A DNA stretch of 36,672 nucleotides from Verrucomicrobiota bacterium (GTDB taxonomy: Bacteria > Verrucomicrobiota > Verrucomicrobiae > Limisphaerales > UBA11358): contig JACZKP010000061.1 of NCBI GenBank assembly GCA_014860005.1, positions 1 through 36,672 on the forward strand, given 5' to 3'. This document shows positions 8,488 to 18,035 of the stretch, piece by piece. A model generated the notes under the pieces. That model was not told the DNA's origin and ran no database searches. It was given only the letters and a program-made list of their open reading frames with translations. Position numbers and translations under genes: made by a program. How positions within the stretch are numbered: position 1 is the stretch's first letter; every line of letters starts with the position of its first letter.

Positions 8488-11007
8488 TCAATACACTGTG
8501 GCAGTGGTGTAACTGGCATCGTTGTAATTCCACTTGGAGGCTTCGGGGGAATATCCGGTCAAACCCACTTCGTGATCACCGGGCGAGAGACCGGTGATGA
8601 CTGCGCTCAGTCCCATCGGGACGCGCATATAGGCGGCGACGCGGTTACCCAGCACACCTTGGCCAACATTGGTCGGGCTGACCGAGGAACCTGACGGGCG
8701 GTGGCCGATGTAGAGATTCAAATTGGCCGCGCCCCCGGCCATGGTGCTGCCGAAGGCTTTGTGGGAGTTCACCATGACTCGCTGGGTGGGACTGGTAATC
8801 GTGACGATGACGGTAGCTGAAAGGAAGGTGTTCATAGTGGTGACGTTTGCGCCGCTGCCATTCTGGAAGTAAACGGCGGGCGCCGCCGCTGCGGTGGCTG
8901 CGGAAGTCTGAATCGTGCCGTCGGGAAACCGGATGCCATCAACGCCGGGAACCCCACCGATTTGAAACGTGGTGGTGGAGCTATTGGCGATGTGGTCGCC
9001 GTCTCCAGCCGGCACCGAACCGAAATACCCATTCGTTCCATTGAGGGAATAGTAAAGCTGGAGGCCGGTGGGTGCGTTGGTGGAACGCAGGCCGGCGGGC
9101 GGCAGGTTTGTCCCGCCGCTGGCGTTCCATTTGCCGGATACCGTCAAATCCCCGGTCGTGACCTTTCCGATGGAAGCCGTGCCGCCGGTGATTGACTCGG
9201 CGGCCAGTGCCGAACCAGCACCCACGACCACGTTTCCAGCATAGTAATTGGAGGGGCCAAGCCACACAGTGCTCCGGGATTCGTTGTTCGTGAACGCGCC
9301 GGACAGGCCACCATCGACGGAGATCGTCAGGCTGTTTGGGTGGTTGGTCACGATGGTTACATTGGGGCCGGCCGACACGGTAAAGCGGGTGAGGTTGTAG
9401 CTCGCGCCCGTGGCCGTGTTCGTCACGCTCAGGGGCGGTCCGGAGTAATTCACGTAGTCCGTCGCGCCATTCAGTTCAATCTTCGGGTAGGTTGAGTTAT
9501 CGAGGTAGTTACCGGCTCCGATGCTCGTCACCGCGCCAATCCCGTTTGCCAGCTTAAAGGTCGGGTGCTGGCTCCCGCTGTTCCGGCCCCCTATGCGCAA
9601 GCCGGAGAAGCTCGCCGAAGTCGTGCCATGTTTGAGGTTGAAAACCGGTCCGTTCCAAACCAGCTCGACATTCACGCCCAGAACGTTCAACGCGCCGCTC
9701 GACATATCAATGATGGTGTTCACATTGCGGGCTTCGCCGCCGATGATGTTGCACGCAAAACCGCCGGCATAGGCGGATGATTTGATGGTCCATGCCGCCG
9801 AGTAATTTGTACCAAAGGCATTCACTCCAAGCGAGGTGGTTCCGTCGCCGGCGAAGCAGTTTATGAACGTAGCCGAATCCACTTTGGACAGCCAGTAGCC
9901 GTAGTTGTTGCCGTACGCCTCCACCCGCTCGCACAGCAGGCCAACTCCGTGCTCGACGTACAACCCCCAAAAAAAGCCATAAATTTTGACGTCACGGATA
10001 AGCGCCCGGCTGAGTCGTTGCTGGGACGCCAAGCCGGTCTGGAACCGGATGCCCGCCGAGGTGCCGCTGGAAACCTGGGCTTTGATTTTGTAAACTTGGA
10101 ATCCTTCCAAGGTGCAGTACCACAGTCCGTTCGTTCCACCGCCAAAATTCCAGCCGCCGACCCAGGGTTCGGTGGTGATGGCGTCCTGCGTGTTGCTCGT
10201 CATGTGGATGCGCGTTCGCTCAATGCCGTCGCCCAACAGGTGGGTGCCATGCACACGAAGTTTGAGCGGTGAACTGATCACGTAGTTGCCGGCCGGCAGG
10301 TACACGGTGGCTTTCCCACCAAAGGGCGAGGATGAGTTGGTGGTTTGATCAATCGCCAGTTGCAGTGCGGCGGTTTGGTCCACGCCGTTGCCCAACGCCC
10401 CGTAATCGCGGACATTGATGAACCCTTGCGCGTTTGAGACAATGGTCACTGCCGCGTTGGTGGCTAGTTGCCGGAACGCTTCTGCGCCGAGTCCGCCAAA
10501 CCGGGCGGCGTCCACATTGGTCACGACCGTGCCATCTCCCGCAAAGGTTCCCCAAAACTGGCTGGCCGGATGGCTGAAGTTCACCGCGTTGCTGTACGTG
10601 CCCGTCAAACCGCCGGCGGTGATGCTCCGCGCGCGCAGTGCGTAAGGCATGGCGGTGATTTCCATCCGCGGGGTGAGGGTGACAAAGGCGGATCCGCCGT
10701 TCGTGCGCACGGCGATCTCCAGCCAGCGTTCGCCTTCCGTAAAGACCCCGGCGCCAAAATCCAACCTCACAGTGAAGAGACCCGCGCTCACGACCGTGGA
10801 AGTGCTGATCAAGGGTCCGGCGAGCGGACGGCCGTCGCTGGCGGTGGCGTGGATCGTGAACCGTAAATCGTACAGTCCTGAAGCGGGATTACCGTTCTCC
10901 TGCAATCGTCCCTGATAGGTGAACGCCGTGTCCTGAGCCACCGAGCTGGCGGTGAGGGCGACGCTGAAAAGGATCGCAACAAAGAAGTGGTGGATGCGTT
11001 TTGTCAT
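8488..11007 (-). CDS. Secreted right-handed beta-helix protein, pectate lyase superfamily
   Basis: The 839-residue protein starts at the ATG at 11007, giving the signal peptide MTKRIHHFFVAILFSVALTA and cleavage after SSVAQ. Residues about 27-125 form a module common in verrucomicrobial and planctomycete secreted proteins (FTYQGRL, GLYDLRF, LFTVRLDFG, then LTPR...PYALRA). Residues about 195-480 carry the pectate-lyase-superfamily (Pectate_lyase_3) opening FINVRDYGALGNGVDQTAAL and YLPAGNYVISSPL, which folds as a beta-helix and often acts on polysaccharides. The C-terminal part has a tail-fibre-like segment ending in IRFPDGTIQTSA. The open frame continues upstream to 11667, but that stretch is antisense to the epimerase gene and reads as non-protein. 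Catalysis versus mere binding cannot be decided here. Confidence 0.8.
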   Translation of the reverse strand: MTKRIHHFFVAILFSVALTASSVAQDTAFTYQGRLQENGNPASGLYDLRFTIHATASDGRPLAGPLISTSTVVSAGLFTVRLDFGAGVFTEGERWLEIAVRTNGGSAFVTLTPRMEITAMPYALRARSITAGGLTGTYSNAVNFSHPASQFWGTFAGDGTVVTNVDAARFGGLGAEAFRQLATNAAVTIVSNAQGFINVRDYGALGNGVDQTAALQLAIDQTTNSSSPFGGKATVYLPAGNYVISSPLKLRVHGTHLLGDGIERTRIHMTSNTQDAITTEPWVGGWNFGGGTNGLWYCTLEGFQVYKIKAQVSSGTSAGIRFQTGLASQQRLSRALIRDVKIYGFFWGLYVEHGVGLLCERVEAYGNNYGYWLSKVDSATFINCFAGDGTTSLGVNAFGTNYSAAWTIKSSAYAGGFACNIIGGEARNVNTIIDMSSGALNVLGVNVELVWNGPVFNLKHGTTSASFSGLRIGGRNSGSQHPTFKLANGIGAVTSIGAGNYLDNSTYPKIELNGATDYVNYSGPPLSVTNTATGASYNLTRFTVSAGPNVTIVTNHPNSLTISVDGGLSGAFTNNESRSTVWLGPSNYYAGNVVVGAGSALAAESITGGTASIGKVTTGDLTVSGKWNASGGTNLPPAGLRSTNAPTGLQLYYSLNGTNGYFGSVPAGDGDHIANSSTTTFQIGGVPGVDGIRFPDGTIQTSAATAAAAPAVYFQNGSGANVTTMNTFLSATVIVTITSPTQRVMVNSHKAFGSTMAGGAANLNLYIGHRPSGSSVSPTNVGQGVLGNRVAAYMRVPMGLSAVITGLSPGDHEVGLTGYSPEASKWNYNDASYTTATVY

Positions 11008-11251
11008 GGGAAAGTGTCGGTTGGCTTCGCGTCCCGAGGGAAGGGGACTCTCAATTGCTGGCAGGCATCTGTGCATACTTTGGCGGTGCCGACTACAGAT
11101 ATCGCCTAGCGGGCGACCCTGCTTCCGGCGAACCGCAAGAATGAGAATCCATGCCGGTGCGGAAGGCAATCTATTTGGAACACCGCTCGGTGCCTCGCTG
11201 AGAGACCGAATTGCGGGCGAAAATGTCTTTGCCGGTTGAGATAACGCAGGC

Positions 11252-12319
11252 ATGGTGCTTCGGCACATGCAAGACTTCACATCATCCCATCTGCCGGAAG
11301 CCATTGAGACCGAGGAGACCTTGGACGAGTTGTTCACCCGACCCGGCGCGGCACTCGTGCAATTCATCCCGTCCGTTCGCAGCCCGCTCGTGATTCTTGG
11401 TGCGGGCGGGAAAATGGGACCGACTCTTGCCGTCCTCGCGCGCCGCGCCGCCGAAGCCGCCGGCTGCAAGCTTGACGTCATCGCCGTGAGCCGCTTCTCC
11501 GATCCAAACGCACGGCGCTGGCTCGAAGAACGCGGCGTCCAAACCCTGAGTTGCGATCTGTTCGACGCGGACGCGGTGCGAAAACTACCGGACGCGACGG
11601 ATGTGCTGCATTTGGTCGGGCTGAAATTTGGCACGACGCAAAGTCCGGCGGGCACGTGGGCGGCCAACCTGCTCGCCCCGGCACGAGTCGCCGAGCGTTA
11701 CGCCGCGGCGCGCATCGTCGCGCTTTCGACCGGCAATGTTTACCCGTTCTCGCCCGTGGCAGACGGCGGCTCGATGGAATCTGATCCGCTCACGCCGGTC
11801 GGCGAATACGCCAACGCCACGGTGGGCCGCGAGCGCATCTTCGAGTTCTTCTCGCAACGGAACGGGACGCACATCGTGTTGTTGCGTTTGTTCTACGCCA
11901 CGGACTTGCGCTACGGCGTGTTGCGAGACATCGCGGAAAAGATTTGGGCCGGAACACCAATTGGCCTCGCCAACGGCCACTTCAACTGCATCTGGCAGGG
12001 CGACGCGAATGAGATGGTGATTCGTTCACTGGCTCTGGCGTCTTCTCCGGCCACAGCGTTCAACCTGACCAGCGCGGAGGTTTTCCAGATCCGCGAGGTC
12101 GCGACGCGATTGGGTGAACTGCTCGGAAAACCTGTGACGTTCAGCGGCTCGGAAAACAACACGGCACTCATTGGAAACACAGCCAAACTCCGCTCGTTGC
12201 TGGGCGACCCGCCCACGCCGTTGGACACGATGCTGCGCTGGACCGCCGAGTGGGTGAAACGCGCCGGACGCAGTCTCGGCAAGCCGACGCACTTCGAGGT
12301 GCGCGACGGGAGGTACTGA
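11252..12319 (+). CDS. NAD-dependent epimerase/dehydratase-family (extended SDR) protein
   Basis: The 355-residue product has a Rossmann fold: VILGAGGKMGPTL at residues 47-59 supplies the G-x-x-G-x-x-G dinucleotide loop. Further typical elements are a strand ending CDLFDADAV, LVGLKFG, and the STGNVYPFSP active-site strand. Sugar-nucleotide epimerases and dehydratases of this family use Ser/Thr and Y-x-x-x-K, but here the tyrosine motif reads YANAT (Y186, T190), so the usual Lys appears to be replaced. It may be a divergent enzyme or a binding protein. The ATG at 11252 is used; a second ATG at 11267 is equally possible because neither has a strong ribosome-binding site. The stop overlaps the next start (TGATG), so the two genes are co-translated. 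Confidence 0.8.
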   Translation: MVLRHMQDFTSSHLPEAIETEETLDELFTRPGAALVQFIPSVRSPLVILGAGGKMGPTLAVLARRAAEAAGCKLDVIAVSRFSDPNARRWLEERGVQTLSCDLFDADAVRKLPDATDVLHLVGLKFGTTQSPAGTWAANLLAPARVAERYAAARIVALSTGNVYPFSPVADGGSMESDPLTPVGEYANATVGRERIFEFFSQRNGTHIVLLRLFYATDLRYGVLRDIAEKIWAGTPIGLANGHFNCIWQGDANEMVIRSLALASSPATAFNLTSAEVFQIREVATRLGELLGKPVTFSGSENNTALIGNTAKLRSLLGDPPTPLDTMLRWTAEWVKRAGRSLGKPTHFEVRDGRY

Positions 12320-13389
12320 TGCCTGATTATCCGCTACCGCCTGTCTGGGTTCTGGAGCAGCTCCACGCCGGACTCGTCATTCCCGCGCATCCGCTCGCTC
12401 TGACGGAGCAACGTCAATTGGATGAACGGCGTCAACGCGCGCTCACGCGTTACTATCACGCCGCCGGTGCGGGCGGCATTGCCGTGGGCGTGCATACCAC
12501 GCAGTTTGAAATTCACGAACCGCAGCATGGATTGTTCAAACCCGTGTTGCAGCTCGCCGCCGAAACCATCGCCGCGTGTGATAAAGCATGCGGCCGGCAG
12601 ACTGTGCGCATCGCCGGAATCTGTGGAGCGACCGCGCAGGCTGTGGCGGAAGCGCAATTCGCCCGCGAGGCCGGCTACCACGCCGGTTTGCTCTCGCTCG
12701 CGGCGCTGCGTCAGGCCGACGACGATGCCTTGCTCGAACACTGCCATACCGTCGCGCGGGAAATTCCATTGATCGGCTTCTACCTGCAACCGGCGGTTGG
12801 CGGGCGCGTGCTGGCGTTCAACTTCTGGCGGCGGTTTGTGGAAATTCCCAATGTCGTAGCGATTAAAATTGCTCCCTTCAACCGTTATCAAACGCTCGAT
12901 GTTGTGCGCGCCGTCGCCGAGGCCCGCCGCGCCGGGGAGGTTGCGCTCTACACCGGCAATGACGACGCAATTGTGACGGATTTGCTGACGGAGTACGCCG
13001 TGCCAACCGCAGTGGGTGAAGTGCGCGTGCGCATTGTCGGCGGGTTGCTCGGGCACTGGGCGTGCTGGACGCGGGCGGCGGTAAAACTGCTGGCCGAGTG
13101 TCAGGCCACGTGGGGTGGGTCGGTGCCGGCGGAACTCCTGACGCGCGCCGCCCAAGTCACCGACTGTAACGCTGCATTTTTCGATGCCGCCAACGGTTAT
13201 GCCGGTTGCATCGCCGGCATTCATGAGGTGTTACGCCGGCAAGGTTTGATGACGAACACCCTTTGCTTAAACCCACGCGAACAACTCTCTCCCGGCCAGC
13301 GCGAAGAAATTGACCGGGTGTGTCAGGCGTATCCGCATCTCAACGACGACGAGTTTGTGAAGCAAAACCTTGAACAGTGGCTGGGTTGA
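12319..13389 (+). CDS. Dihydrodipicolinate synthase-family aldolase
   Basis: The 356-residue product is a class I (Schiff-base) TIM-barrel aldolase/lyase of the DapA/N-acetylneuraminate lyase superfamily. Visible landmarks are the predicted Schiff-base lysine in VVAIKIAPFN (K183) and the Y-containing GFYLQPAVGG (Y155), matching the YNxP region. It is longer than canonical DapA (about 290 residues), and the family is used for many 2-keto-acid reactions, so lysine biosynthesis should not be assumed. The ATG at 12319 overlaps the epimerase stop by one base and has GGGAGG (12308-12313) at good spacing, which settles this start over an in-frame upstream codon at 12250. Pairing with a sugar-type epimerase suggests sugar-acid metabolism, which is inference. 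Confidence 0.85.
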   Translation: MPDYPLPPVWVLEQLHAGLVIPAHPLALTEQRQLDERRQRALTRYYHAAGAGGIAVGVHTTQFEIHEPQHGLFKPVLQLAAETIAACDKACGRQTVRIAGICGATAQAVAEAQFAREAGYHAGLLSLAALRQADDDALLEHCHTVAREIPLIGFYLQPAVGGRVLAFNFWRRFVEIPNVVAIKIAPFNRYQTLDVVRAVAEARRAGEVALYTGNDDAIVTDLLTEYAVPTAVGEVRVRIVGGLLGHWACWTRAAVKLLAECQATWGGSVPAELLTRAAQVTDCNAAFFDAANGYAGCIAGIHEVLRRQGLMTNTLCLNPREQLSPGQREEIDRVCQAYPHLNDDEFVKQNLEQWLG

Positions 13390-13577
13390 TGTGCTCTAAT
13401 TCGCGCAACCTCGCGTCGCTGGGAGCGGTGTGGGAAGACCAAAAGTGGATTGGCGCTTTTGTGAGCCGCAAAAAATCTTGCTCCTTCACGCCAGCGGAAT
13501 AGCTTCTTCTACAGCATAGCCCTCTGCCAGAACCTGGTTTGGAATGGAGAGGTTCTGCGTACCAGCGGGCGGCAATC

Positions 13578-16550
13578 ATGAGTGTTCTTGGCGCCAGATT
13601 TAGAGCGGTGTGGATATTGGCCCTGACTGGGTGGGGCAGCGCTTTCGGTTTTGCCGTCGAGCACACCGTCCAACTCCCGCCCGCAGCGAGTCGGTCGGTA
13701 GATTTCGTCACGGACATCCAGCCGCTGCTCGCAGCAAATTGCTATTCGTGTCACGGGCCGGAACGGCAGAAAGCCGATGTGCGATGGGACGTGAAGTCCA
13801 GCGTGTTCAGGTCCGGCGAACCAGAGCCGCTCATCGTGCCGGGCAAGAGCGCCGAGAGTCGGGTGATTCATCTCGTGGCGGGGCTGGCGCCGGATTCGCT
13901 CATGCCACCGAAGGGCGAGCCGCTGACGGCGGAGGAAATTGGTTTGCTGCGCGCGTGGATTGATCAGGGCGCGGCCTGGCCTGAAACCTCCACCACCGAC
14001 CGCGAACCTGCGACCACTCACTGGTCATTCAAGCCTGTCACGCGCCCAGACGTTCCGGCAGTTTCGCCGCAAGATCTTCGCATCGCGAATCCGATAGACA
14101 ACTTCATCTTCGCCAAGCTGGCCGACAACAAACTGACACCGTCGCGTGAAGCCGACCGCCGCACGCTCATCCGGCGACTTTACTTCGATCTCGTCGGCCT
14201 GCCGCCCACACCGGAGGAAGTCCGTGAATTTGAGCAGGACAATTCACCCGGTACTTACGAGCGGCTGGTGAACAAATTGCTCGGTTCGCCGCATTACGGT
14301 GAGCGTTGGGCGCGGCACTGGCTCGACGTCGTGCGCTTTGCTGAAACCACCGGTTTTGAAGTGAACACACCGCGCCCGAATGCCTGGCCCTACCGTGATT
14401 ATGTCATCCGCGCGTTCAACGAGGACAAGCCATACGATCAATTCATTCGCGAGCAGCTTGTCGGCGACTTGTTGGGGGAAGACGCCGCGACGGGATTTCT
14501 TGTGGCCGGCCCGGACGATCTGGTGAAAAGTCCCGATCCCGTGCTCACCTCAAATCAACGGGCGGATGAATTGCACGATATCGTCAGCACCACGGGCAGC
14601 GCCTTTCTGGGGCTGACGGTCGGTTGCGCACGCTGTCACAATCACAAGTTTGATCCGATTCCGCAGACGGATTATTTCGCGATCAAGGCCGTTTTCGAAG
14701 GCGTGAAGCACGGCGAGCGAAAGTTGAAAACAGCGGAAACTGAGTCGCGGGATAAAGAACTGGCCCAGAGCCGCGGGCGACTCGTGCAGCTTGACGCCCG
14801 GCTCGCTGAGTTCGAGCCGTTGGCGCAGGTCGGTCACGTGGACACGAACTCGCTGCGCGCCGCGGTCAACGCGCGGCAAAACTCGGAACGGTTCGCACCC
14901 ATCGCCGCCAGCCGACTGCGCTTCACGGTGAATCAAACCACCGATGCCGAGCCTTGCATTGACGAACTGGAGATTTACACCGACGAACAACCCGCGCGGA
15001 ACATTGCGCTGGCGAGCGCGGGCACCAAGGCAACGGCTTCGAGCGTGTTCCCCAATTCCGACATTCATCGCCTGGAGCACATCAACGACGGCAAGCACGG
15101 CAACCGCCGGAGTTGGATTTCCAACGAGCGCGGCAAGGGTTGGGTCGAACTGGAATTTGCGGAGACGGTCCTTATCAACCGCATTGTCTGGGGGCGGGAT
15201 CGCGAACAGAAATTTGCTGACCGCCTGGCGACCGATTACCGCATTGAAGTGGCGACCGGCTCGAATGATTGGCGGATTGTGGCATCGTCGGCGGACCGTC
15301 AACCGTATAAGCCGGGCGCGAAGGAGCAGCCGGTGGTCAGTGTGGCCGGACTTACTCCGGATCAGGCTGCGGAAGGAAAACGCTTGCAGGCCGAACGCAA
15401 GGAACTGGAAGCGCGCATCGCTGAACTTGCGAAGGTCCCGATGATCTACGCGGGTACATTCACTGAAACGCCTCCACCCACGCGTCGGTTTCATCGCGGT
15501 GACCCGATGGTGGAGCGTGAAGAAGTATCGCCGGGAGCGCTCGGCATCCTTCCCGTGAAATTCGATCCGGCCACCGCCCGTAGCCGCCAACGTGAGGAGG
15601 CGGATGTTCCGAATGCTGGTGACTCGGTCCGCCTGATTACGTCGGCGGCTACGGAACCAACCCAAGACCAGGAGCGCCGCCTCGCACTCGCGCGGTGGAT
15701 CACCGATCCGGCGAATCCGCTCACGGCGCGCGTCATGGTGAATCGGCTCTGGCAATATCACTTCGGCGAAGGTCTGGCAGGCACGCCCAGCGACTTTGGC
15801 GCGAACGGCGCACGACCGACGCATCCCAAATTGCTCGACTGGCTGGCGAGCGAGTTGATCCAGCCGACTGCCGATTCCACTTCACGCCTCACGCCACACG
15901 CCTCACACCCCTGGTCCATCAAACACATTCACCGCCTGATCGTCACCAGCGCGACCTATCGTCAGGCGAGTGACGCGCACACGGAATGTGTCGCCGTGGA
16001 CGCCGGGTCGCGCCTGCTCTGGCGATTTCCACCGCGCCGGCTCGAAGCCGAGCCAATTCGCGACCAGATGCTCGCAGTCAGCGGCAAACTGGATTTGAAA
16101 ACGGGCGGATCGGGTTTCAGTTTCTTTGAACCGAATGACAATTACGTCCGCGTTTACACTCCGCGGCGGGAATTCAGCCCCGACACTTTTCGCCGGATGG
16201 TTTATGGCACGGTGGTGCGCCAGCGGCCCGATGGTGTGTTCGGCGTGTTCGATTGTCCGGACGGCGGACAGATCGCACCGAAACGCACACGCAGCACCAC
16301 GCCCCTGCAGGCGCTGAATCTGTTGAATAGCAGCTTCAGCCTGCAGCAAGCGGGCTTTCTTGCCGAGCGGTTGGAGCGGGAGGCTGGCGCGGACGCAAAG
16401 GCCCAGGTCCGGCACGCCTTCGCGCTCGCCTTCCAGCGGGAGCCGGATCGCGCCGAACTGACGGCGGCGTTGAAGTTTATTCAGGAGCATGGGCTGTCGG
16501 TTTTCGGCCGCGCGCTCTTCAATGCGAATGAATTCGTCTATCTGTTTTAA
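13578..16550 (+). CDS. PSD1 and planctomycete cytochrome c domain protein (DUF1549/DUF1553), copy 1
   Basis: The 990-residue exported protein starts at the ATG at 13578, giving a signal peptide (residues 1-26). A planctomycete-type cytochrome c domain contains the heme site CYSCH (residues 55-59). DUF1549 follows (about 155-360, with YFDLVGLPPTPEEV, HYGERWARHWLD and RCHNHKFDPI), then a discoidin-like insert (about 445-570, AEPCIDELEIYT to FADRLATDYRIEVATG). DUF1553 is at about 695-970 (NPLTARVMVNRLWQYHFGEG, PTHPKLLDWLAS, RSTTPLQALNLLNS). The family is abundant in PVC bacteria and is thought to act in periplasmic breakdown of complex polysaccharides, but its chemistry is not established. Two repeat-derived stretches (15578-15654 and 15882-15909) lie in frame and make it longer than its paralogue in those places. 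It ends 3 bases before the DUF1501 gene. Confidence 0.92.
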   Translation: MSVLGARFRAVWILALTGWGSAFGFAVEHTVQLPPAASRSVDFVTDIQPLLAANCYSCHGPERQKADVRWDVKSSVFRSGEPEPLIVPGKSAESRVIHLVAGLAPDSLMPPKGEPLTAEEIGLLRAWIDQGAAWPETSTTDREPATTHWSFKPVTRPDVPAVSPQDLRIANPIDNFIFAKLADNKLTPSREADRRTLIRRLYFDLVGLPPTPEEVREFEQDNSPGTYERLVNKLLGSPHYGERWARHWLDVVRFAETTGFEVNTPRPNAWPYRDYVIRAFNEDKPYDQFIREQLVGDLLGEDAATGFLVAGPDDLVKSPDPVLTSNQRADELHDIVSTTGSAFLGLTVGCARCHNHKFDPIPQTDYFAIKAVFEGVKHGERKLKTAETESRDKELAQSRGRLVQLDARLAEFEPLAQVGHVDTNSLRAAVNARQNSERFAPIAASRLRFTVNQTTDAEPCIDELEIYTDEQPARNIALASAGTKATASSVFPNSDIHRLEHINDGKHGNRRSWISNERGKGWVELEFAETVLINRIVWGRDREQKFADRLATDYRIEVATGSNDWRIVASSADRQPYKPGAKEQPVVSVAGLTPDQAAEGKRLQAERKELEARIAELAKVPMIYAGTFTETPPPTRRFHRGDPMVEREEVSPGALGILPVKFDPATARSRQREEADVPNAGDSVRLITSAATEPTQDQERRLALARWITDPANPLTARVMVNRLWQYHFGEGLAGTPSDFGANGARPTHPKLLDWLASELIQPTADSTSRLTPHASHPWSIKHIHRLIVTSATYRQASDAHTECVAVDAGSRLLWRFPPRRLEAEPIRDQMLAVSGKLDLKTGGSGFSFFEPNDNYVRVYTPRREFSPDTFRRMVYGTVVRQRPDGVFGVFDCPDGGQIAPKRTRSTTPLQALNLLNSSFSLQQAGFLAERLEREAGADAKAQVRHAFALAFQREPDRAELTAALKFIQEHGLSVFGRALFNANEFVYLF
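15578..15654. repeat. REP-like inverted repeat inserted in frame in the PSD1 gene
   Basis: Left arm 15578-15604 begins CCGTAGCCGCC and right arm 15628-15654 ends GGCGGCTACGG. The two 27-base arms match as inverted repeats at 23 of 27 positions, with 23 bases between them. The same core (GTAGCCGCC and its complement GGCGGCTAC) forms the intergenic palindrome at 23332-23402. The element covers residues about 667-693 of the protein without breaking the frame. Confidence 0.8.
15882..15909. repeat. Heptamer tandem repeat, four copies, inside the PSD1 gene
   Basis: Units are TCACGCC (15882-15888), TCACGCC (15889-15895), ACACGCC (15896-15902) and TCACACC (15903-15909). The array encodes part of a Ser/Thr/His/Pro-rich stretch near residues 769-778 that has no counterpart in the paralogue at 18190-21834. 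Confidence 0.75.
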
Positions 16551-16553
16551 GCG

Positions 16554-18035
16554 ATGAAGGACAAAGCCCTTTCCAACGCCGGCCGCTGGCTGCTCAACCG
16601 CCGGGAATTCCTGCGTTACGGCGGGACCGGCCTGAGCGGCATTGCCTTGCTGGCGCTGCTGGCAGAGCAAAAGTTGCTCGCGGCGGAATCTTCGTCCCTC
16701 CGCCCGCAGTGGTCGCCGGAGCATCCCAACGCGCCGCGGGCGCCGCATTTCCCGGCCAAGGCGAAAAACGTGGTGGTGATTTTCTGCTCGGGCGCGTGCG
16801 CGCACCTGGAGACGTGGGACTACAAACCGGAACTCATCAAGCGTCACGGCCAGCCGATGCCCGGCAGTGACAACCTCATCACTTTTCAGGGCGAGAACGG
16901 CAATCTCACCAAGCCGCACTGGGAATTCAAACCGCGCGGCCAGTCGGGCAAGATGATTTCCGACTTGCTGCCCCAGCTTGCCGAGCTGGCGGACGAGATG
17001 TGCTTTATCCACTCGATGACCGCCAAGTCGAACACGCATGGCCCGGCGGAAAACCAGATGGGCACGGGGTTCGTGCTCGACGGATTTCCCAGCATGGGAT
17101 CGTGGGTAAGCTATGCGCTGGGCACGGAGAATCAGAACCTGCCGGCGTTTGTTGCCATTCCCGATCCGCGCGGCGTGCCGCAGGTTGGCCCGAACCACTG
17201 GAACTCCGCCTTCCTGCCGCCCGTGTTTCAAGGCACGGCGTTTAACGCCGATCAGCCAATTCCCAATCTCGAAACGCCCAAAGCCATTTCACCGGCGGCG
17301 GAGGCGGGCACGCGCGACTTTCTGAAATTCCTCAACGACCGTCATCTGGCGCGGCACCCCGGCGACGGCGAATTGCTGGCGCGCATTTCCAGTTATGAAC
17401 TCGCCGCGAAGATGCAACTCAGCGCTGCCGAGGTCAGCGAGTTCAGCCAGGAAAGCAAGGCCACCCTTGAGCGGTACGGCGTCAACGACAGCAACAAACT
17501 CAAGGCCGGGTTTGCGCGAAATTGTCTGCTCGCGCGGCGATTGGTCGAGCGCGGCGTGCGCTTCGTGCAACTGTTCAACGGCGCCTACGCAATGGGCGAA
17601 GGCGTGGGCAACTGGGACGGACACAAAACGCTCAAGGAACAATACGACATCCACGCGCCGATTCTCGATCAACCCTGCGCGGCATTGCTCAAGGACCTGA
17701 AGGCGCGCGGCCTCCTGGCGCACACACTCGTGGTTTGGGTGACGGAATTTGGCCGCATGCCGACCTTCCAGAAGGGCGCGAACGGGCGCGATCACAATCC
17801 GCACGGCTTCACGGTCTGGCTGGCGGGCGCGGGGGTGAAGCAGGGTTTCAGCTTTGGTGCGACCGACGAGTTCGGCTACAAGGCGGTGCAGGACATCACG
17901 ACGATTTACGACCTGCACGCCACCATCCTCCACTTGCTCGGCTTGGATCATGAACGCCTGAGTTACTATCACAATGGCCTCGAACGCCGGCTGACCGATG
18001 TGCATGGGCACGTGGTAAGGGAGATTCTGGCTTGA
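16554..18035 (+). CDS. DUF1501 protein with Tat signal, copy 1
   Basis: The 493-residue product has a twin-arginine signal peptide ([10 protein letters not shown] at residues 15-24, hydrophobic core to about 43), so it is folded and probably cofactor-loaded before export. The rest is DUF1501, a family related in fold to alkaline phosphatases and sulfatases. Landmarks are [60 protein letters not shown] and the C-terminal [16 protein letters not shown]...RLTDVHG. DUF1501 genes regularly sit directly after PSD1 genes in PVC genomes; here the gap is only 3 bases. A sulfatase-like hydrolytic role on sulfated glycans is a reasonable guess, but no reaction is established. Confidence 0.92.
   Translation: MKDKALSNAGRWLLNRREFLRYGGTGLSGIALLALLAEQKLLAAESSSLRPQWSPEHPNAPRAPHFPAKAKNVVVIFCSGACAHLETWDYKPELIKRHGQPMPGSDNLITFQGENGNLTKPHWEFKPRGQSGKMISDLLPQLAELADEMCFIHSMTAKSNTHGPAENQMGTGFVLDGFPSMGSWVSYALGTENQNLPAFVAIPDPRGVPQVGPNHWNSAFLPPVFQGTAFNADQPIPNLETPKAISPAAEAGTRDFLKFLNDRHLARHPGDGELLARISSYELAAKMQLSAAEVSEFSQESKATLERYGVNDSNKLKAGFARNCLLARRLVERGVRFVQLFNGAYAMGEGVGNWDGHKTLKEQYDIHAPILDQPCAALLKDLKARGLLAHTLVVWVTEFGRMPTFQKGANGRDHNPHGFTVWLAGAGVKQGFSFGATDEFGYKAVQDITTIYDLHATILHLLGLDHERLSYYHNGLERRLTDVHGHVVREILA

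Noticed and set aside
11008..11667. N-terminal extension of the beta-helix protein
   Set aside because: The open frame continues upstream, but it is the antisense of the epimerase gene, Ser/Arg/Pro-rich and without domain signs; the ATG at 11007 gives a clean signal peptide.
14550..15824. 424-codon open frame on the minus strand
   Set aside because: Antisense of PSD1 copy 1, Arg-rich, no domain or start signal.
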